59,587 nucleotides of DNA, taken from assembly GCF_001522865.1 (NCBI RefSeq), contig NZ_LOWB01000097.1, forward strand, positions 1 through 59,587, written 5' to 3'. Position numbers and translations under genes: made by a program. Positions 9,672 through 17,619 of the stretch are shown piece after piece. The stretch comes from Burkholderia sp. TSV86. GTDB taxonomy: Bacteria > Pseudomonadota > Gammaproteobacteria > Burkholderiales > Burkholderiaceae. The notes beneath the pieces were generated by a model. It made no database searches and was not told the origin of the DNA. It saw only the letters and a program-made list of their open reading frames with translations. How positions within the stretch are numbered: the first letter of the stretch is position 1; each line of letters begins with the position of its first letter.

Positions 9672-11183
9672 TCATACATCGAACTTCACTCCCTGCGCCA
9701 GCGGCAGTTCGCGGCTATAGTTGATCGTGTTGGTCGCACGGCGCATATAGCTCTTCCAGGCGTCGGAGCCCGACTCCCGCCCGCCCCCCGTTTCCTTCTC
9801 GCCGCCGAACGCGCCGCCGATCTCCGCGCCGCTCGTGCCGATATTGACGTTGACGATCCCGCAATCGCTGCCTGCCGCCGACATGAACCACTCGGCCTCA
9901 CGCATGTCGTTCGTGAAGATCGACGACGACAGTCCTTGCGGCACGCCGTTATGAATCGCGAGCGCTTCGTCGAGTTCGTCGTAGACGAGCACATAGAGAA
10001 TCGGCGCGAATGTTTCGCGCGTCACGACAGACGTCTGCTTCGGCATCCGCACGAGCGCCGGGCGCACGTAATACGCGTCTGGATGCCCGATGTCGACACG
10101 CTCGCCGCCCTTTACGTCCCCCCCCTGCTCGCGCGCATCGGCAAGCGCCTTTTGCATCGCATCGAACGACGCGCGGTCGATCAGCGGACCGACCAGCGTG
10201 CCGGCATCGAGCGGATTGCCGATCGTCACCGATGCGAATGCCTTCTCCAGACGCGGCAGCAACTGATCGGCAACGCTGCGATGCACGATCAACCGGCGCA
10301 GCGTCGTGCAGCGCTGACCGGCGGTGCCGACCGCGGCGAACGTAACCGCGCGCACCACGAGATCGAGATCCGCGCTCGGCGCGACGATCATCCCGTTGTT
10401 GCCGCCGAGTTCGAGAATGCTGCGCGCAAGGCGCCGGCTCAGCACCTGCGCGACCTCGATGCCCATGCGCACGCTGCCCGTCGCGCTGATGAGCGGCACC
10501 TTCGGCGATGCGGCAAGCGCCTCGCCGACATCACGCCCCCCTAGTACGAGCTGCGTCAGCCCTTGCGGCACCACGCCCGGATGCGTGCGTTCGAATTCGC
10601 GCGCCGCCTTCGCAAACAGCCCATGACACGCGATCGCCGTCAACGGCGTTTTCTCGGACGGCTTCCAGACGACCGGATCGCCGCACACAAGCGCCAGCGC
10701 CGCATTCCACGCCCACACGGCAACCGGGAAATTGAACGCGGAGATCACGCCGCACACGCCAAGCGGATGCCAGGTTTCCATCATCCGGTGACCGGGCCGC
10801 TCGGACGCGATCGTGAGGCCGTATAGTTGCCGCGACAACCCCACCGCGAAATCGCAAATGTCGATCATTTCCTGCACTTCGCCCAGCCCCTCGGACGCGA
10901 TCTTGCCCGCTTCGAGCGTGACGAGCGCGCCAAGCGCGGCCTTGTGCTCGCGCAGCACGTTGCCAAACACGCGCACCAGTTCGCCGCGCACGGGCGCGGG
11001 CACCGTACGCCACGCGGCGAACACGCGATGCGCGGTGTCAATCTTGCGCTCGACGTCGGCCGGGCTATCCACGGCGAGCGTCGCAAGGGTCGCGCCGTCC
11101 ACCGGCGAACGGGCCGTCAGCGCGGCGCCTTGCCAGTGGGCGAGATCGACGTCCAGCGCGGCGAGAATGTCGTTGAATTGCAT
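9672..11183 (-). CDS. amaB: L-piperidine-6-carboxylate / aminoadipate-semialdehyde dehydrogenase (ALDH7)
   Basis: 503 aa, starting at 11183 after GAGGAAG. It has aldehyde dehydrogenase signatures: FNFPVAVWAWN, the Glu motif ILELGGNNG, and the nucleophile Cys in GTAGQRCTTLRR, with C-terminal GGAFGGEKETGGGRESGSD. The GRESGSDAWK ending and the NIGTSGAEIGGAFGGEK stretch are characteristic of the ALDH7 (antiquitin/AmaB) family, which oxidises piperideine-6-carboxylate/2-aminoadipate 6-semialdehyde to 2-aminoadipate with NAD. The nearby aminotransferase, DUF1338 enzyme and pipecolate oxidase support a lysine/pipecolate degradation role. No signal peptide, so cytoplasmic. Confidence 0.9.
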   Translation of the reverse strand: MQFNDILAALDVDLAHWQGAALTARSPVDGATLATLAVDSPADVERKIDTAHRVFAAWRTVPAPVRGELVRVFGNVLREHKAALGALVTLEAGKIASEGLGEVQEMIDICDFAVGLSRQLYGLTIASERPGHRMMETWHPLGVCGVISAFNFPVAVWAWNAALALVCGDPVVWKPSEKTPLTAIACHGLFAKAAREFERTHPGVVPQGLTQLVLGGRDVGEALAASPKVPLISATGSVRMGIEVAQVLSRRLARSILELGGNNGMIVAPSADLDLVVRAVTFAAVGTAGQRCTTLRRLIVHRSVADQLLPRLEKAFASVTIGNPLDAGTLVGPLIDRASFDAMQKALADAREQGGDVKGGERVDIGHPDAYYVRPALVRMPKQTSVVTRETFAPILYVLVYDELDEALAIHNGVPQGLSSSIFTNDMREAEWFMSAAGSDCGIVNVNIGTSGAEIGGAFGGEKETGGGRESGSDAWKSYMRRATNTINYSRELPLAQGVKFDV

Positions 11184-11350
11184 CGCTTCCTCTTCAGTTC
11201 GGAATGACAACAGATTGATCGGTGAATGAATCGATTGGACCGCGTTCGCGTGCCGCATGCAAGCGTCCCAGCCATTTGGCCAGGCGCCGCGAACCGGCGC
11301 GCGGCGCGCGCGGGTATCCCGCGCGTGGCCGCCGCCGGCTCGGACAAGCG

Positions 11351-12664
11351 TCAGCGGCCGGCCGCGAGCGCGGCTTGCAGCCGGCGCACGCCCTCGAAAA
11401 TTTCCGCCTCGTCCTGCGCCGCGAACGACAGCCGCAAGCTCGCGGTATCCGCATCGCTCGCATAGAATGCCGCGCCCGGCACGTACATCACGTTATGCTC
11501 GAGCGCGTGCTTGAGCAGCGCCGTCGCGTCGCGACCGCGCGTGAGCCGCGCCCAGACGAACATGCCCCCGGCAGGCTCGCGCCATTCGACGTCATCCGGC
11601 ACGAATTGACGCAGCGCGCTGATCAGAGCACGGCAGCGATCGCCGTAAGTCCGCGCGATCGTGCGCAAATGCACGGCAAGCCGGCCGCTGTCCAGATAGC
11701 GCCGGATGGCTTCCTGAGCAAGCGGCGCGGTGCACAAGTCGCTCGTCTGCTTCGCCACCGTCATTCGGCGCGCGATCGCCTCGGGCGCCGCCGCCCAGCC
11801 GATCCGCAGCCCCGGCGCGACGATCTTCGACAAGCTGCCGAGATAGACGGTCCAATCCTGCGCGCCGTCGCAGGCGAGGATGGGCGCGACGGGCTCGCCG
11901 GTAAAACGCAGATCGGCATACGGATCGTCCTCGACGAGCACGATTTGCTCACGCGCGGCCAGCGCGGCCAGCGCAGCCCGCCGCGCCGGCGGCAAAGTCG
12001 CGCCGGTCGGGTTCGCGAACGTCGGCACCGTATACAACAGCTTCGGGCGGCGCTCGGCGGCGGGCCAAGCGGCAAGCTGCGCGGCGAGCGCGGCGGGATC
12101 GACGCCATCGCCGTCGGTACGCACCGGCACGAGTCTCGCCCCCGCGAGCCGCAGCGCCTGCAGCGCGGCCGGATACGCCGGCGCTTCGACGAGCGCGACG
12201 TCGCCCGGCTCGATCAGCGTGCGCACGAGCAGGTCGAACCCCTGCTGCGAGCCAGCCGTCACCAGGATGCGCGACGCGTCGCAATGCACGCCGCGCGCGC
12301 TCGCCATCCAGTCCGCAAGCGCACGGCGCAAACCGGGCTGGCCCGCTGTATCGCCGTACTGCAGGCACGCGACGGGATCGTCGCGGCACGCGCCGGCAAG
12401 CGCCGCCGCAATGCCCTCGCGGTCGAACAGATCGGCGGACGGATAGCCGCCCGCGAACGAAATCATCCCCGGCTTGCCGACGTGCTTGAACAGCTCGCGG
12501 ATCGGCGAGCCCTGCGGATCGGCAAACGGCGCGGCGAACGGATAAGCGTTGGCGGGCAACGCGCCGGGCGGCGGCGCGGCTCGCGCAAACGCGTCGACGT
12601 TCGGCGCGGCGGGCTTCGGCATGCGGCGGGAATCGGCGGCAGTCGTCATCACAAGCTCCGGCAA
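11351..12664 (-). CDS. PLP-dependent aminotransferase, probable 2-aminoadipate aminotransferase
   Basis: 437 aa class I/II aminotransferase of the LysN/MocR-domain type without an HTH domain. Seen: ELFKHVGKPGMISFAGGYP, AGSQQGFDLL, PTFANPTGATL, VLVEDDPYADLRF and the PLP-lysine motif YLGSLSKIVAPGLRIGW. Family members act on 2-aminoadipate, kynurenine or branched-chain amino acids. Because it sits between the AmaB-like dehydrogenase and the DUF1338 enzyme, conversion of 2-aminoadipate to 2-oxoadipate is the natural reading. It is 63 bp downstream of the DUF1338 gene on the same strand and 167 bp before amaB. Substrate assignment is inference. Confidence 0.85.
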   Translation of the reverse strand: MPELVMTTAADSRRMPKPAAPNVDAFARAAPPPGALPANAYPFAAPFADPQGSPIRELFKHVGKPGMISFAGGYPSADLFDREGIAAALAGACRDDPVACLQYGDTAGQPGLRRALADWMASARGVHCDASRILVTAGSQQGFDLLVRTLIEPGDVALVEAPAYPAALQALRLAGARLVPVRTDGDGVDPAALAAQLAAWPAAERRPKLLYTVPTFANPTGATLPPARRAALAALAAREQIVLVEDDPYADLRFTGEPVAPILACDGAQDWTVYLGSLSKIVAPGLRIGWAAAPEAIARRMTVAKQTSDLCTAPLAQEAIRRYLDSGRLAVHLRTIARTYGDRCRALISALRQFVPDDVEWREPAGGMFVWARLTRGRDATALLKHALEHNVMYVPGAAFYASDADTASLRLSFAAQDEAEIFEGVRRLQAALAAGR

Positions 12665-12727
12665 GCGTGGAAATCGGCGGCGATGGAGGCGGGCGCGGGT
12701 TTCGACACGCGGTGCAAACCGCGCCCC

Positions 12728-13747
12728 CTACGCCGCAGCCGTCATCTTGAAGATGCCGGTCGCGTTGCCTGCATCGAAGCTCAGATCGAGCGTCGCGCGC
12801 CCGGTGGCGGCATCGGCAAGCGTGTCGCGCGTGATGAATTCGTAGAACGACCCCGGCACCTCGCGCTCGATATGCGCGCCCGACGCGTCGACGAACGCGC
12901 GCACCACCGGGTCCGCGCGAAACGCGGTCTGACGCACGCGCCCCGAGCGCGACACCTCGACGGCCGGCTTGATCGGCCTGCCGAGCGCGCGTTGCGTGGC
13001 GGCGAGCGCATCGACGTCCGGCACGCGGTCGGTCGCATGGTTGAACGCGTTGCCTTCGGTCGCGATCCACGCCATCTCCGCCGATTCGGCAAGCAGCGTC
13101 TCGTAATCGGCCAGCTTCGGCGTCGCATGCTGGCGGTCAAAACAGCTCACCAGCACGGGCAGCAGCGCGCGCGCGTCGGCAAGCGGCAGCGATGCGTCGC
13201 GCTCCAACTCGGCCAGCGCAGCGAACGAGCGCGGCGTCAGCGGATCGGCCGACGTGCCGACCACGTTCGTCACCGCTTGCTGGAATGCGGCGCTGAAGCG
13301 CTCCGGATGCAGCTCGCTCACGAAAAACTGCGCGATTTGATCGGGCGCGTCGAGATGCGCGTATGAGCGGCCGGTCATATTCAGGCGTTCGAGCGCATAG
13401 GTGCCGTTCAGCCGGTAGCCAAGCGGCCGCAGGATTCGCGTGAACGCGGCCTCCCCCGGCGGCAGTGCGCCGCACGACGGCCAGCGCACCGTGCGCAGCG
13501 CGCCGTGATCGAACGTCACGCGGCCGCCGTCGCGGGCGACGTCGCGCGTGTACGCGCGGCCGGTCGGCACCCGGTCGAGCAGATCCGCGAACAACGCCAT
13601 GTTGAGCGCCTGCGCAAGCTCCGCACGCATCACCACGCCTGGCTCGCAACGCTCCACGCAGCCCGGAACATGCATCAATTGCATCAACTCATCGATCGTC
13701 GATGGATGGAGGACGGTGGCGAGCAAAGCGGCGAGATTCGCGTTCAT
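12728..13747 (-). CDS. hglS: 2-oxoadipate dioxygenase/decarboxylase (DUF1338, HglS-like)
   Basis: 339 aa. DUF1338 proteins use Fe(II) and O2 to convert 2-oxoadipate to D-2-hydroxyglutarate. Two His and one Glu bind the metal; candidates visible here are the His in FDHGALRT, the His in NAFNHATDRV and the Glu in GSFYEFITRD. Also typical are LNMTGRSYAHL and the length of the family (~340-460; this is at the short end). It is first in a minus-strand run with the aminotransferase and amaB, and divergent from a LysR gene, giving the end of the pipecolate/aminoadipate branch of lysine catabolism. The symbol is by family. Confidence 0.85.
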   Translation of the reverse strand: MNANLAALLATVLHPSTIDELMQLMHVPGCVERCEPGVVMRAELAQALNMALFADLLDRVPTGRAYTRDVARDGGRVTFDHGALRTVRWPSCGALPPGEAAFTRILRPLGYRLNGTYALERLNMTGRSYAHLDAPDQIAQFFVSELHPERFSAAFQQAVTNVVGTSADPLTPRSFAALAELERDASLPLADARALLPVLVSCFDRQHATPKLADYETLLAESAEMAWIATEGNAFNHATDRVPDVDALAATQRALGRPIKPAVEVSRSGRVRQTAFRADPVVRAFVDASGAHIEREVPGSFYEFITRDTLADAATGRATLDLSFDAGNATGIFKMTAAA

Positions 13748-13943
13748 CGGATTTTTTCAATGAATTCGGGGTAGGTCGGCGATGCGTCGTGGTACGGCGG
13801 GATGCGTGCAGCCCATTGGCTGCCGCACCGGACGCGTTCGGGGGTTGATTGTCGGCGTGCACCATACTCGCGGCAACTGATATAAACTCACCACTTCATT
13901 CTAAAAACTCATCAACTATTGATCTTCGACCGGCCGACCCTCG

Positions 13944-14852
13944 ATGCGAAAAGGCATTCCGAATCTTGCCGCGTTACAGGTTTTCGAAGCGGCGGCCCGC
14001 CACGCCAGCTTTACGCGCGCGGCTGACGAACTCGCGCTCACGCAAAGCGCGGTCAGCCGCCAGATCACCGCGCTCGAGGCGCGGCTCGGCGTCGCGCTGT
14101 TCCTGCGGATCAAGAAGCGGGTCGTGCTGACGCCGCACGGCCGCCATTACGCGGCGCTCGTGCGCCGCAACCTTGAGCGCATCGAGCGCGACACACTTGA
14201 GCTGATGGCGCAGCGCGGCATCGGCGCGACGCTGGAGCTTGCGGTCGTGCCGACGTTCGCGAGCCAGTGGCTGATTCCGCGCCTGCCGCAATTCCGTGCG
14301 CGGCGGCCCGATATCACGGTCAACCTGTCGGTGCGCACCGAGCCGTTCCTGTTCAGCGATTCGCCGTTCGACGCGGCGATCTACTTTGGGCATGCGCTCT
14401 GGCCCGGCACGCAAGGGCGGCTGCTGTTCCTCGAAGGCGACATGCTGCCGGTGTGCAGCCCCGCGCTGCTGCCCTCGCCGGGCAAGCCGGTCTCGCTGGA
14501 CGCGCTGCTCGAGCTGCCGCTGCTGCATCTATCGACGCGCGCCGATGCGTGGCGCGACTGGTTCCGCGCGCATGGCATGGACAACGATCTGCGCGCGGTA
14601 CGCGGGCCGCGCTACGAGCTCTTCACGATGCTCACGGCGGCCGCTCACGCGGGAATGGGCATCGCGCTCATGCCCGAGCTGCTCGTTGCCGACGAGCTTG
14701 CGTCGGGGCGTCTGCGCGCGCCGCTCGAGCTGCGCCTGCCGAGCGATGCGGGCTACTACCTCGTCGCCCCCGGCGACGCCGCCGACAGCGAGCCGTTCGT
14801 TGCGCTGGCCGAATGGCTAGGTTCCGTCGCGCCGTCGCGGCCGATAAGCTGA
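13944..14852 (+). CDS. LysR-family regulator (GcvA-like)
   Basis: 302 aa. N-terminal winged HTH: IPNLAALQVFEAAARHASFTRAADELALTQSAVSRQI, typical of the GcvA/AmpR group, then the periplasmic-binding-like effector domain. It is divergent from the hglS-aminotransferase-amaB run across a 196-bp AT-richer region, so it is the likely activator of these lysine catabolic genes. The effector is unknown; a pathway intermediate would be expected for the class. No RBS stronger than a short purine tract precedes the ATG. Confidence 0.88.
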   Translation: MRKGIPNLAALQVFEAAARHASFTRAADELALTQSAVSRQITALEARLGVALFLRIKKRVVLTPHGRHYAALVRRNLERIERDTLELMAQRGIGATLELAVVPTFASQWLIPRLPQFRARRPDITVNLSVRTEPFLFSDSPFDAAIYFGHALWPGTQGRLLFLEGDMLPVCSPALLPSPGKPVSLDALLELPLLHLSTRADAWRDWFRAHGMDNDLRAVRGPRYELFTMLTAAAHAGMGIALMPELLVADELASGRLRAPLELRLPSDAGYYLVAPGDAADSEPFVALAEWLGSVAPSRPIS

Positions 14853-14939
14853 CGTCACGATCCTGTTCGATCGCAAGCTTTTTACTTATCCGCTTGTCCG
14901 TTCACCGGCCGGCCGAACGCCGGCCACGCGAGACCGATC

Positions 14940-15245
14940 ATGACCATTCGCATCGGCGATATCGTGCCGCTGTCCATCGCCCGCGCCCACTTTTCCGAGC
15001 TGGCCGACGAAGTGCGCAACGGCGTCGAGAAGATCATCACGAAAAACGGCGCCGCCTATGTCGCGCTGATCGATGCCCGGCGGCTCGAGCGCTACCACCG
15101 GCTCGAATGCGATTGCGCGCGTTGGCCGTCCGTGGCGCAGCCCGACGCGCCGGTCAACCACGCTGTCACTCACACCGAAACCCATCATGCAGCCGGCGGC
15201 GCGCCCGAACCATCACCCGAGCCGAAGCGGCACGGCACACGCTAA
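14940..15245 (+). CDS. Orphan Phd/YefM-type antitoxin-like protein
   Basis: 101 aa. Residues 7-60 read IVPLSIARAHFSELADEV, KIITKNGAAYVALIDARRLERYH, the compact DNA-binding fold of Phd/YefM antitoxins. The C-terminal 40 residues, which would normally wrap the toxin, are His/Pro/Ala-rich and look unstructured. No RelE/ParE/Doc/YoeB-like frame follows; the next gene is the pipecolate oxidase 295 bp away. It may be a solitary regulator or the remnant of a toxin-antitoxin pair. The fold call is strong; the function is inference. Confidence 0.8.
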   Translation: MTIRIGDIVPLSIARAHFSELADEVRNGVEKIITKNGAAYVALIDARRLERYHRLECDCARWPSVAQPDAPVNHAVTHTETHHAAGGAPEPSPEPKRHGTR

Positions 15246-15540
15246 ACACGCCGATATGCGAATGCACCGATCCAGATTTACCCGGACATCCGACAATTCG
15301 CGCGACCGGCACTGCGTGCGGCGGACGCTGCGTCTGCGGCCAGCCACTCCTGCCCCGCATGCGCTCGCGCGGCCGTCGGCCGTGCCGCACTGCTCATCGC
15401 CGGTCGCCCGCCCGGCAGCGATCGCGCCAAACATCCGCCCCGGGCTGCGCCGCCGGCTCTTCGCACGCCGGGCTCAAACGGTTACGATAGCCCGCACCCT
15501 CGAACCTCGCCCCGCCCTCTGTCCACGGCCCACGCTGCGC

Positions 15541-16845
15541 ATGCCGAATTTCTACGAAGCCACCGCGACCCGCACCCCCTACCCCACGCTCGACACCCGC
15601 ATCGATACCGACGTCTGCATCGTCGGCGGCGGGCTGGCCGGCTTGTCGACCGCACTCGGCCTGGTCGAGCGCGGCATGCGCGACGTAGTTGTGCTGGAGG
15701 CGAAGACGGTCGGATTCGGCGCGTCTGGCCGCAACGGCGGCTTCGTGTTCGGCGGCTACAGCCTCGACAACGCAGACCTGCTGCGCACGCTCGGCCCCGT
15801 GTCAGCCCGCACGCTCTACCAGTTGACGCTCGATGCGGTCGACCTGATCCGTGCCCGCTCCACGCGCTACGGCATCGATTGCGAGCGTGTCGACGGCGGC
15901 GTGATCCTCGCGAACTGGTTCGACGATCCAGCGCGGCTCGACGCACCGCGCAAGCTGATGAAAAATGCGTTCGGCGTCGACTGGGAGCCGCTCGATGCGC
16001 GCGCGCTGCGCGAGCGTCTGAACACCGATCGCTATCACGGCGGGCTGTTCGAGCGCAACGCGTTCCATTTCCACCCGCTCAAGTACGTGCTCGGAATCGC
16101 CACCGCCGCCGCGAGCCGCGGTGCGCGCATCTACGAACATTCGGCGGCGCGCTCGATCCGCCGCGACGGCGCGGGCTTTGTCATCGCGACCAGAAACGGC
16201 GCCGTGCATGCCCGGCACGTCGTGTTCGCGGGCGGCGGCTACGCGCGCGGCGTCTACCCGCGCATCGAGCGTGCGGTGCTGCCGATCGCGACTTATGTGA
16301 TCGCGACCGAGCCGCTCGGCGCGCGCCTGGCCGATTCGATCAACTGCGCGTCGGCCGTCTACGACACGCGTTTCGCGTTCGACTATTACCGGCCGCTCGC
16401 CGATACGCGCATCCTGTGGGGCGGCCGCATCTCGATTCTCGATCGCGGGCCGGACGCGATCGCGCGGCTGCTCAGGCGCGATCTCGTGCGCGTCTATCCA
16501 CAATTGCGCGACGTCGCCGTGCAGTTCGCATGGGGCGGCCTGATGAGCTACGCACGTCATAAAATGCCGCAGATCGGCTGCGACGCGAGCGGCGTATGGC
16601 ACGCGATCGGCTTCGGCGGCCACGGCATGGCACCGACGACCGTCGCGGGCGAAGTGCTCGCGGCAGCGCTCGCCGAAGGGCGGCCCGTGCCGAGCGGCTT
16701 CGACGCATTCGGCCTCACGCGCACGTTCGGCGTGGCCGGACTTGCCGCAGCCCAGCTCACGTATTGCGCCTACGAGGCACGCGATGCACTCGCCGCCCGC
16801 CGCACGCCACCCGCCAGCCGGGCGGCAAACGCGCGCGGCGTTTAG
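15541..16845 (+). CDS. amaA: FAD-dependent oxidoreductase, probable L-pipecolate oxidase (AmaA-like)
   Basis: 434 aa, DAO/DadA-type flavoprotein. The FAD-binding motif CIVGGGLAGLSTALGL lies at residues ~23-38, followed by EAKTVGFGASGRNGG, the loop typical of this oxidase group; a second FAD-binding patch HAIGFGGHGMAPTTVAGE is near the C-terminus. In Pseudomonas, AmaA oxidises L-pipecolate to piperideine-6-carboxylate, the substrate of AmaB, and both are on this contig only ~4.4 kb apart with a shared LysR gene between. Start chosen at 15541 as the first Met before the conserved core; the frame is open far upstream but that sequence is Arg/Pro-rich and implausible. Confidence 0.8.
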   Translation: MPNFYEATATRTPYPTLDTRIDTDVCIVGGGLAGLSTALGLVERGMRDVVVLEAKTVGFGASGRNGGFVFGGYSLDNADLLRTLGPVSARTLYQLTLDAVDLIRARSTRYGIDCERVDGGVILANWFDDPARLDAPRKLMKNAFGVDWEPLDARALRERLNTDRYHGGLFERNAFHFHPLKYVLGIATAAASRGARIYEHSAARSIRRDGAGFVIATRNGAVHARHVVFAGGGYARGVYPRIERAVLPIATYVIATEPLGARLADSINCASAVYDTRFAFDYYRPLADTRILWGGRISILDRGPDAIARLLRRDLVRVYPQLRDVAVQFAWGGLMSYARHKMPQIGCDASGVWHAIGFGGHGMAPTTVAGEVLAAALAEGRPVPSGFDAFGLTRTFGVAGLAAAQLTYCAYEARDALAARRTPPASRAANARGV

Positions 16846-16920
16846 CGCGCCCGGGCCTGGACTCGCCGGGGTGCGTGCTAGAATGCGCCGTTCATGCCGC
16901 CGCCCGCCCAATCCAGCCAT

Positions 16921-17619
16921 ATGAAACAAGCGACAAACAAGGCCGCAGCAGTCGAAACCCGCGCGAATGCGCACGCTGCCCAGACGCGCCGAGACGACGG
17001 GCGCCGCAAATACGATCCCGAGCAAACAAAGCGCAATATTCTCGACGTCGCCACCGAGGAATTCTCAGCGATGGGGCTCGCGGGCGCGCGCGTCGATGCG
17101 ATCGCCGAGCGCACGAACACGACGAAGCGGATGCTCTACTACTATTTCGGCAGCAAGGAAGGGCTGTACGAGGCAGTGCTGGAGAAAGTCTACGGCGACA
17201 TTCGCGCGCTCGAGCTCGAACTGAACGTCGGCGAACTGGAGCCCGAAGAGGGGTTGCGGCGGCTCGTCGAATTCACGTTCGACTATCACGACAAACATCG
17301 CGATTTCGTCCGTCTCGTGTCGATCGAGAACATTCACGGCGCGAAATATCTAGAACAGATCAAGTCGTTCAAGAACAGCAACGTCAGCATCATCAAGACG
17401 CTCGAAACGCTGCTTGCGCACGGCATCGAAAACGGCGCGTTTCGCGACGACATCGATCCGATCGACCTGCATCTGCTGATCAGTTCGTTCTGCTTTCATC
17501 GCGTCTCGAACCGCTATACGTTCGGCGCGGCGTTCGGCCGCGATCCATCTTCGCCGCGCCAGCGCTCGCGTCACCGCGCGATGATCGCCGACTCAGTGCT
17601 GCGCTTCGTCGCACGCTGA
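16921..17619 (+). CDS. TetR-family regulator
   Basis: 232 aa from the ATG at 16921; an in-frame ATG at 16894 would add nine residues. A TAGAAT -10-like box at 16880-16885 puts the transcript start close to 16893, which favours the later ATG. The HTH (residues ~40-75) reads ILDVATEEFSAMGLAGARVDAIAERTNTTKRMLYYYFGSKEGLY, the standard TetR signature, followed by a ligand domain with FDYHDKHRDFVRLVSIENIHGA. The 3' end overlaps the convergent phospholipase D-like gene by 27 bp. No adjacent divergent target gene, so the regulon cannot be guessed. Confidence 0.85.
   Translation: MKQATNKAAAVETRANAHAAQTRRDDGRRKYDPEQTKRNILDVATEEFSAMGLAGARVDAIAERTNTTKRMLYYYFGSKEGLYEAVLEKVYGDIRALELELNVGELEPEEGLRRLVEFTFDYHDKHRDFVRLVSIENIHGAKYLEQIKSFKNSNVSIIKTLETLLAHGIENGAFRDDIDPIDLHLLISSFCFHRVSNRYTFGAAFGRDPSSPRQRSRHRAMIADSVLRFVAR

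Noticed and set aside
11222..13366. 714-codon plus-strand frame
   Set aside because: It is the antisense shadow of the aminotransferase and HglS genes; the translation is Arg/His-rich with no domain, as usual for GC-rich DNA.
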